A stretch of 64,000 nucleotides of DNA from Candidatus Rhodoblastus alkanivorans (lineage in GTDB: Bacteria > Pseudomonadota > Alphaproteobacteria > Rhizobiales > Beijerinckiaceae). The translations under genes and the position numbers were made by a program. The notes below the pieces were generated by a model, which saw only the letters and a list, made by a program, of their open reading frames with translations, was not told the DNA's origin and did no database searches. This document shows, piece by piece, positions 62,695 to 64,000 of the stretch; position 1 is the first letter of the stretch; each line of letters begins with the position of its first letter. The DNA lies in NCBI RefSeq assembly GCF_022760755.1, contig NZ_JAIVFP010000001.1, positions 1,220,001 to 1,284,000 on the forward strand, read 5' to 3'.

Positions 62695-62759
62695 ATCCGC
62701 GGCGGCTCCTTTCTGTTCGGAGCCGCTTCGGCGCGCGTTGATTGAAGGACTGCGCGGCA

Positions 62760-64000
62760 ATGCTTTCCCTCCTGCTCAAAACCCTGCCCATTCTGCTCGC
62801 CGCCGTTCTCGGCGGTCTGGTTGCGATCTGGCTGGGCGGCCACGGGCCCTCGGACGAGAGCCCGGCGCCGTCGGCCTATGCGCCGCTGTCTGTCGTCTCC
62901 GTGCCGATGGTCGAGGCGACCCCGATGGAGACGGCCTCGCGCTACAAGCTCGGCGGCGTGGTCGAGGCGCGCGAAATCGTGCATCTGACCGCGCAGCAGC
63001 CCGGCCGCGTCGCTTTCATCGCGGGGCAGGAGGGCGAGAGGGTCGATGCCGGAGCGGTCGTCGTCGCCCTCGACGACGCCGCGCTCAAGCCGGAATATCG
63101 TTCGGCCTGGGCGGCGCTCGGCGGGGACATGGCGGCGCAGCAGAACGCCCAGACCCAGCTCTACCAGAAGCTTTACGGGCCACGCCAGCCGGCCATGGGC
63201 GGGCCGGGCTACGACGCCTATGAGCGGACGTTCACGCCCTTCTACAATATGTTCCAGAACTTCATGGGCAGCAATGTTCCGGGGACCGGCTCGCCGCCGA
63301 TGATGACCCAGGGCCAGGCGCAGACCTCGCCTTCCGCCGTCAACAACGCCCGCGCGGACTACGAGCGCCAGCAGGCGGCGCTGGTGGCGGCCCAGTCGCG
63401 TCTCGACTCGCTCGACCAGCGCCTGCGCGACCGCCGTTCGATCGCGCCCTTCGCCGCGGTCATCATGACGCGGCATGTGCGCGTCGGCGACGTCGTGCAG
63501 CCGGGCCAGCCTCTGGTCGATCTCGCCGACCCTGACCAGCTCGACCTGAGGATCGAGGCGCCGGCCGATCTCGCTCTCAACGTCAAGATCGGCGACAAAC
63601 TGCCGGTCAGCCTGGACCGCGGCAATGTCTGGGCGGTGGTGTCGCAAATCTTCCCCGGCGCAGACCAGACGAGCCATACGGTCACGATCAAGGCCGCTTT
63701 GCCGCCGGGCGTGGCCGCCGCTCCCGGCATGTATGGGCTCGCCTGGATCCCTCAGCCCGGCGGCGGCGGCGAACAGGCCGTGGCGCCCGGGATTCCGCGC
63801 AGCGCCATCGTCTATCGCGGCTCTCTGCCCGCCGCCTTTATCGTCAGTGCCGACGGGACGGCGGAAATGCGCATCCTGCGGCTCGGCGATTCCATGGGCG
63901 ACCGCATCGCGGTCCTGTCCGGTCTGAGCATCGGGGACAAGGTGGTCGCCCATCCCGCCTCCGATCTTAAATCCGGCGATCCCCTCACCACCTTGCGGCG
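62760..64000 (+). CDS. RND-type efflux periplasmic adaptor (partial, runs off right edge)
   Basis: From ATG 62760 the frame stays open to the window end (413 residues seen). A membrane anchor or uncleaved signal (LLLKTLPILLAAVLGGLVAI) is followed by the RND membrane-fusion pattern: YKLGGVVEAREIVHLTAQQP, GRVAFIAGQEGERVDAGAVV (lipoyl half), a central helical hairpin (ARADYERQQAALVAAQSRLD), RRSIAPFAAVIMTRHVRVGD (second half) and the beta-barrel/membrane-proximal domain. A glycine/proline/methionine-rich insert (GGPGYDAYERTFTPFYNMFQ) in the hairpin is unusual. The RND pump would be encoded to the right. Confidence 0.88.
   Translation, partial: MLSLLLKTLPILLAAVLGGLVAIWLGGHGPSDESPAPSAYAPLSVVSVPMVEATPMETASRYKLGGVVEAREIVHLTAQQPGRVAFIAGQEGERVDAGAVVVALDDAALKPEYRSAWAALGGDMAAQQNAQTQLYQKLYGPRQPAMGGPGYDAYERTFTPFYNMFQNFMGSNVPGTGSPPMMTQGQAQTSPSAVNNARADYERQQAALVAAQSRLDSLDQRLRDRRSIAPFAAVIMTRHVRVGDVVQPGQPLVDLADPDQLDLRIEAPADLALNVKIGDKLPVSLDRGNVWAVVSQIFPGADQTSHTVTIKAALPPGVAAAPGMYGLAWIPQPGGGGEQAVAPGIPRSAIVYRGSLPAAFIVSADGTAEMRILRLGDSMGDRIAVLSGLSIGDKVVAHPASDLKSGDPLTTLR

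Overview
The window is about 64 kb of high-GC chromosome from an alphaproteobacterium, most likely a methylotroph of the Hyphomicrobiales (Beijerinckiaceae/Methylocystaceae-like). The evidence is a lanthanide-type methanol dehydrogenase cluster (xoxFGJ), a complete glutathione-linked formaldehyde pathway (gfa, frmA, fghA), and alphaproteobacterial signature genes (ctrA, sciP, an alphaproteobacterial-type fliJ, a Rhodobacter-type pmtA). The genus assignment is inference.

Layout. 1-3.7 kb: end of an integrative element with two tandem tyrosine recombinases, a small helix-turn-helix protein and a 55-residue protein overlapping it. 3.9-7.5 kb: an exported caspase-fold protein that has lost both catalytic residues, then a putative exported zinc metallopeptidase. 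7.5-15.2 kb: a minus-strand glycan-modification cluster: a GT-B glycosyltransferase, a GT2 protein, a 1543-residue fusion (GT2, TPR, GH130-like propeller, Stf0 sulfotransferase, DXD glycosyltransferase, methyltransferase) and a truncated GT2. 15.5-17.1 kb: an intact IS1380-family element. 17.8-28.6 kb: two DUF4347 proteins, the second carrying a 258-triplet collagen-like Gly-X-Thr tract, followed by a type I secretion ABC transporter, its HlyD-type adaptor and a Sel1-repeat protein. 28.9-35.7 kb: an IS3-family element, an IS21-family element that splits a gene, and a frameshifted large serine recombinase next to tRNA-Met. 

35.7-64 kb is core genome: pmtA-mnmA; the cell-cycle/flagellar genes sciP, fliJ and ctrA; an MDR oxidoreductase, a lone receiver protein, trxB; glycerol genes (a GlpC-like Fe-S protein, glpK, glpD); frmA; xoxF-xoxG-xoxJ; a convergent set of exported proteins linked to PQQ-dependent alcohol oxidation (two unknowns, an OmpR-type regulator, another unknown, a beta-propeller, an ABC-type binding protein); DUF2380; gfa; fghA; an SCP2-like protein; and the start of a membrane-fusion adaptor that runs off the right edge.

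How it fits together. XoxF oxidises methanol in the periplasm and passes electrons to XoxG. Formaldehyde is captured by glutathione (Gfa), oxidised by FrmA and hydrolysed to formate by FghA. The most unusual part is the secretion locus: a giant threonine-rich collagen-like protein beside its own putative exporter and close to an exceptional multi-domain glycan-modifying protein. I infer, without proof, a type I secreted and perhaps glycosylated collagen-like surface fibre.
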